Below are positions 5,142 to 8,011 of a stretch of DNA of 8,011 nt, piece by piece (position 1 is the first letter of the stretch; each line of letters opens with the position of its first letter). The stretch is from Nanobdellota archaeon. Its GTDB lineage: Archaea; Nanobdellota; Nanobdellia; Woesearchaeales; JAUYGA01. The stretch is from contig JAUYGA010000204.1 of assembly GCA_030690755.1 (NCBI GenBank), positions 1-8,011 of the forward strand, written 5' to 3'. The notes beneath the pieces were generated by a model that did not search any database, was not told the origin of the DNA, and worked only from the letters and a program-made list of their open reading frames with translations. Both the position numbers and the translations under genes were made by a program.

Positions 5142-5188
5142 CGCTAAAAGCAAGAGGAGTTCATATCAGCCAAGAGATGAACAAACTG

Positions 5189-5197
5189 TTTATATAA
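5189..5197 (+). promoter_or_regulatory. TATA box of the M64 peptidase gene
   Basis: TTTATATAA is centred 24 nt before the ATG at 5217 and no Shine-Dalgarno site intervenes, so a leaderless transcript is predicted. Confidence 0.65.
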
Positions 5198-5216
5198 CCC
5201 GCGCTTAATTTCAAGA

Positions 5217-6656
5217 ATGATGAGTAAAAAAACAGATAAAATATACTTTGCATTAATTATTGCCCTTTTAGTTCTGATACTCGTTGTGATTTCAATTTTA
5301 GTTTTCATACCATCGGAAGGGCAAAAACAAGCAATCAAACAGAATGAAATTTCACAGTATTTCACGTCAAACGATTCTGCAGATAACTTCACTAAAAACA
5401 AAATTGAAAAAACACAGAATGATCTGCGTTCGCAAGATAACCTATCAGACAATCCCAAAAATGAGGCGCAAAGAATTGAAAACCATCTACAGAACAACTC
5501 AGTTATAGCTGATGAAACTGCTCAGACTTATTATTTTGACAATATAACTTATCTGGTACTAAACGGCGCGCCTAGCGAAAAATTAAACGTGTTTTTTATA
5601 CCTCTAGATGTATCAAAAGAATTTTTTCATGAATCAATGAAAAATATGCTTTACTCTGAAGGCAGACAGGTTTCAAATACTTGCGGAGATGTGGATTCCA
5701 GAGGGATTTTTGAGGTTGAGCCGTTTAAATCAAATTTGAATAAGTTCAATGTCTTATATTCAGAAAAAGAGTTTAATTCAAGCTTTTTTGGCTGTTCTTA
5801 TACAGATATGACATCTATCAGATCTAAGAGTTCATTATACTGCAATCTGGAAAAAATAAAGAGCAGTGTCGGCCAAAAAGTAGATGTTATTGTTCTAGTT
5901 GGGCAAAATTATACCACTTCGGCATCTCCTTTTATCATATACTATGGTGACCAGGAATCTGTTGAACCAATCCCATACCAACATGGCTTTGTTCATGAGT
6001 TTGCGCATGCATTTGGCGGATTGAATGATGAATATGGAGGAGTCTACTCTTATAAATGCGACGGCTGGTCATGTCATTACACTATGTTACCTGATCTTTG
6101 CGCGGATTCTGCAAGTTCTGAGTGTTTTGTCAGGGCGCAAAAAGAAATCAGTTACATACCTAATGAAGACATAATTGGCTGTCCGAAATGGTGTGCTGCA
6201 TATGACCGAGACAAATTATTCAAGCTCAGCGAATCATGCATACAAAAGAAAACAATGAGCGAATGCGTTGTCGGCGCAGGTAATTGCCTCTGGTTTAACC
6301 AAAAACACCCTTGGTTTGATGCAAATTGCGTGCCAAGAAAAACCTTTGAGCCAGAAGAGGATATAGGATTAGATTGCAGCGACCCCTGCGTTATGGCTCA
6401 GCATCCAAGACATTTGAGTTTTTTCCCTGGCTGCAGTAATGATAACGGCGGCATGATGTCCAACTTAGTTGGTGATTTTAACATAGTTTCAAAGAACCAT
6501 TTGCAGATAGCATTAAAATGCTGTTTTCCTCCGCAACACTCTGAGGAATGCAGGATTTTTTCAGAAAAATTTACATTGCCGCCCGATATGGAAAACCATC
6601 CATTTAAGAGTCAGTATGATTTCTTTTCAACATGCTATTCTCTTAGAATAAATTGA
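5217..6656 (+). CDS. Membrane-anchored M64-type zinc metallopeptidase, Cys-rich
   Basis: The product is 479 aa. Residues about 9-31 form one hydrophobic helix after a short basic N-terminus, so the rest should lie outside the cell, tethered to the membrane. Residues 33-100 are a polar, Asn/Gln/Lys-rich linker. The peptidase domain starts near residue 105 and holds HGFVHEFAHAFGGLNDEYGG at 256-275. HEFAH (260-264) supplies two zinc ligands and the general base Glu261, and the GLNDEY extension, with Asp271 as probable third ligand, is the pattern of peptidase family M64 (IgA peptidase M64). About 20 cysteines spread from 156 to 473 suggest several disulfides, as expected outside the cell. A likely role is degrading or processing extracellular or surface protein; the substrate is unknown. 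Predicted leaderless start at 5217, with a second ATG immediately after. It ends 33 bp from the convergent lspA gene. Confidence 0.85.
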   Translation: MMSKKTDKIYFALIIALLVLILVVISILVFIPSEGQKQAIKQNEISQYFTSNDSADNFTKNKIEKTQNDLRSQDNLSDNPKNEAQRIENHLQNNSVIADETAQTYYFDNITYLVLNGAPSEKLNVFFIPLDVSKEFFHESMKNMLYSEGRQVSNTCGDVDSRGIFEVEPFKSNLNKFNVLYSEKEFNSSFFGCSYTDMTSIRSKSSLYCNLEKIKSSVGQKVDVIVLVGQNYTTSASPFIIYYGDQESVEPIPYQHGFVHEFAHAFGGLNDEYGGVYSYKCDGWSCHYTMLPDLCADSASSECFVRAQKEISYIPNEDIIGCPKWCAAYDRDKLFKLSESCIQKKTMSECVVGAGNCLWFNQKHPWFDANCVPRKTFEPEEDIGLDCSDPCVMAQHPRHLSFFPGCSNDNGGMMSNLVGDFNIVSKNHLQIALKCCFPPQHSEECRIFSEKFTLPPDMENHPFKSQYDFFSTCYSLRIN

Positions 6657-6670
6657 CAACAAAATTGGAT

Positions 6671-6680
6671 AATTTTTTCA
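6671..6680 (+). terminator. Oligo-T terminator in the gap between M64 peptidase and lspA genes
   Basis: A run of six T after the M64 stop sits in a 33-bp convergent gap. It is a plausible plus-strand terminator. The hairpin-forming potential here is low. Confidence 0.35.
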
Positions 6681-6689
6681 TAAAATCAC

Positions 6690-7238
6690 CTATTCACCAG
6701 AATACCAAAGAAGATAGATTATGACAAGAAGAACGCCTGCAATCAATGAAGTGTCTGCGAGGTTGAAATTTGATATGTTCTGCTCTGGCTTTATCGGGAT
6801 GAGGATGAAATCAACAACAAAACCTCTTGTGAACCTATCGATAAGATTGCCTAGCAGACCTGCGACTATCAAGGGGAATGCAACTATGACAAGTTTGTGC
6901 TTCTTTGCCTCGCTGAAATACTGAGATGTAAAAAAAGCAATTATCAGCAAAGGCAGGGCTGCGACAACAATGAGATTATTTGAAAACCAGCCAAAGACTA
7001 TTCCTGCGTTTGTCGAGCTCTTTATCTCTAAAATGCCTTTTATAATTATGAAATTTTTCTGATAGAACAGATATTTTGTCAGCTGATCCAAGAATATGAC
7101 AACCGCGATTATCGACAAAGGAATGACATAAAACAGGTAATCTATTTTCCTATCTGAACCCATATCTTTAGCAGACTCATTTGATTTGATGTTTATCTTT
7201 TTTTTTCTTGAACTGCTTTTACTTTTTTTTCTTGCCAT
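6690..7238 (-). CDS. lspA: Signal peptidase II (prolipoprotein signal peptidase)
   Basis: The product is 182 aa. LspA is the membrane aspartyl protease that removes signal peptides from lipid-modified prolipoproteins in bacteria. All five conserved blocks are present: DQLTK (51-55), TNAGIVFG (76-83), AGLLGNLIDR (126-135), GFVVDF (139-144) and FNLADTSL (158-165). Asp143 and Asp162 are the catalytic pair. Four hydrophobic helices are visible at about 34-52, 88-106, 116-133 and 163-179. A basic tail of about 30 residues (many Lys/Ser/Arg) precedes the first helix, longer than in typical bacterial LspA. The ATG at 7238 has a weak AAGGT ribosome-binding site. The gene ends with TAG followed three codons later by TGA. 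It lies 69 bp after the coiled-coil gene, probably in one operon. Presence in an archaeal genome suggests ancient or recent transfer from Bacteria. Confidence 0.93.
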   Translation of the reverse strand: MARKKSKSSSRKKKINIKSNESAKDMGSDRKIDYLFYVIPLSIIAVVIFLDQLTKYLFYQKNFIIIKGILEIKSSTNAGIVFGWFSNNLIVVAALPLLIIAFFTSQYFSEAKKHKLVIVAFPLIVAGLLGNLIDRFTRGFVVDFILIPIKPEQNISNFNLADTSLIAGVLLVIIYLLWYSGE

Positions 7239-7307
7239 CTGACCTTCTTTAATGTTTTCAGCAAAGGAGTTTTACGAATTGATGCTGCATCTATTTTCTA
7301 CAGAGCT

Positions 7308-7769
7308 TCACCATCTGCCCCTTTCACGCTCCTTAGATTCCTGGAGTCTTTCCATATTCTTGAGGCGCTGATCTATCGCATCAAGCGCGTATTTTATAGA
7401 ATCAAGTTTAGCGCTGACAACCTGAGGATCCTGCTGCTGCATTGGTTGGCCATATGATTGAACAACTTGAGGTTGAGAACCAATTGGCATAGGCTGAGGT
7501 CTTGGTTGACCAAAAGCGCCTCCAAAATTAGGAGCATTAGCGACTTCAGGCGGCATCTCACCCTGCAAGTCAGCCGGTTTGGCAAAACCGAATTCAGGCT
7601 TGTTCTCATCCATCACAAAACCAGGATCATTCATTCCAGGAATCCCCATGTTAGGAGTTCCGGCGCCGCCGCCCATATCCATATTACCTAAGCCAAGATC
7701 CTGACCAAAATTCATATCCAGATCTGGCTCTTTTTTCTTCCAAAACATCAGTTTATCGACGAATGACAT
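7308..7769 (-). CDS. Met/Gly/Pro/Gln-rich protein with C-terminal coiled coil
   Basis: The product is 153 aa with no known domain. Residues 1-13 (MSFVDKLMFWKKK) form a short amphipathic, basic segment that could touch the membrane. Residues 18-115 are low-complexity, rich in Met, Gly, Pro and Gln (GNMDMGGGAG, QPRPQPMPIG) and probably disordered. Residues about 117-150 form a charged helix with heptad-like spacing (VSAKLDSIKYALDAIDQRLKNME), likely a coiled coil for oligomerisation. From memory, proteins of this layout with a FWKKK start and a SAKLDxIKxxLDxIxQRLxNxE end recur in DPANN archaea; I cannot verify this here. The ATG at 7769 follows a GAGGTTG ribosome-binding site. It is the first gene of a likely two-gene unit with lspA. 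The function is unknown. Confidence 0.75.
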   Translation of the reverse strand: MSFVDKLMFWKKKEPDLDMNFGQDLGLGNMDMGGGAGTPNMGIPGMNDPGFVMDENKPEFGFAKPADLQGEMPPEVANAPNFGGAFGQPRPQPMPIGSQPQVVQSYGQPMQQQDPQVVSAKLDSIKYALDAIDQRLKNMERLQESKERERGRW

Positions 7770-7841
7770 GTTGCAACCTCTTTTTTGTTTTTTTATTAAT
7801 ATTTATTGAATAAATTTTTGAATATGATTGTTATTGATTTT

Positions 7842-7853
7842 CAAATATAAATA
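7842..7853. promoter_or_regulatory. Bidirectional TATA-like element
   Basis: CAAATATAAATA on the plus strand reads TATTTATATTTG on the minus strand, so it could serve both directions. For the coiled-coil gene it would give a leader of about 50 nt. On the plus strand it would start a transcript near 7873, at the hairpin and inverted repeat that follow. A nearer AT-rich stretch at 7797-7816 is an alternative promoter for the minus-strand gene. Confidence 0.35.
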
Positions 7854-7865
7854 CTTATCTAATTG

Positions 7866-7890
7866 ATTCGGTGTGTGTATAGTACCGAAT
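7866..7890 (+). repeat. Hairpin-forming inverted repeat, 7-bp stem
   Basis: ATTCGGT (7866-7872) is the exact complement of ACCGAAT (7884-7890), with an 11-nt loop rich in GT. It lies next to the TATA-like element at 7842-7853 and immediately before the larger inverted repeat starting at 7890. Confidence 0.5.
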
Positions 7891-7989
7891 TAAGTTTACA
7901 CTTTTTTCAGGCCATGCAAATACATTCTAGTATACCATAATATGATAATAAGCATGCTTGCAAGCGATTTTGCTGAAATGTAAACTTAA
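7890..7989. repeat. Long inverted repeat with about 62-nt interior
   Basis: TTAAGTTTACA (7890-7900) followed by TTTCAG (7905-7910) is mirrored by CTGAAATGTAAACTTAA (7973-7989). The two arms match perfectly over 11 + 6 bp, apart from four extra bases (7901-7904) in the left arm. The interior holds a 10-bp palindrome GCTTGCAAGC (7956-7965) and AT-rich short palindromes, and no open frame worth calling. Seven T end the window at 8005-8011. It may be a folded RNA, a small inverted-repeat element or a protein-binding region. Confidence 0.55.
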
Positions 7990-8011
7990 ATCGTGGCATT
8001 AATGTTTTTTT

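Noticed and set aside
5144..5497. Minus-strand 117-codon frame at the start of the M64 gene
   Set aside because: It is a shadow of the M64 coding sequence with a Cys/Phe/Leu-biased composition and no start signals.
7908..7998. Minus-strand 30-codon frame inside the inverted repeat
   Set aside because: It has no ribosome-binding site and no credible protein character, and it spans both repeat arms.

Overview
The window looks like a chromosomal segment of an AT-rich archaeon, most likely a DPANN lineage of the Woesearchaeota/Pacearchaeota kind. Direct evidence for Archaea: an archaeal/eukaryotic-type initiation factor aIF1A (1706-2080), an archaeal ribosomal protein S8e (3344-3724), TATA boxes about 24-29 nt before start codons, and T-rich stretches rather than bacterial hairpin terminators behind genes. 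The lineage call is an inference from the small Lys-rich membrane proteins, the Met/Gly/Pro-rich coiled-coil protein and a bacterial-type LspA. No marker here settles it.

Layout. Bases 1-1365 (+): the 3' end of an unknown gene, then a secreted, membrane-anchored helical/beta protein 6 nt downstream. Bases 1366-1705: no gene, but a GC-rich, strongly folded block (about 1463-1619) that I read as an unrecognised structured RNA. Bases 1706-3045: aIF1A (+) convergent with a four-TM protein with a long basic tail (-). Bases 3046-3343: divergent promoters and a tandem-hairpin element. Bases 3344-4158 (+): S8e and a small Cys-rich protein with its own promoter. Bases 4331-5004 (-): two small unknown genes, one with an in-frame UAG near its start. 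Bases 5005-5216: a divergent control region with about 17-18-bp direct repeats. Bases 5217-6656 (+): a membrane-anchored, Cys-rich M64-type zinc metallopeptidase. Bases 6690-7769 (-): signal peptidase II and, upstream of it, a low-complexity coiled-coil protein. Bases 7770-8011: an AT-rich control region with a long inverted repeat.

How the genes fit together. Two are core translation genes (aIF1A, S8e). Several others act at the envelope: the anchored 382-aa protein, the 297-aa membrane protein, the M64 peptidase and LspA. LspA implies that this cell makes bacterial-type lipoproteins, but no lipobox protein lies in the window. Two initiation modes are mixed. aIF1A, the Cys-rich protein, the 99-aa gene and the M64 gene appear leaderless, while S8e, the 297-aa gene, LspA and the coiled-coil gene have Shine-Dalgarno-like sites. 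I see no CRISPR array, tRNA, rRNA or transposase. The least explained parts are the GC-rich RNA-like block, the UAG-interrupted gene, the direct repeats before the protease and the inverted repeat at the right edge.
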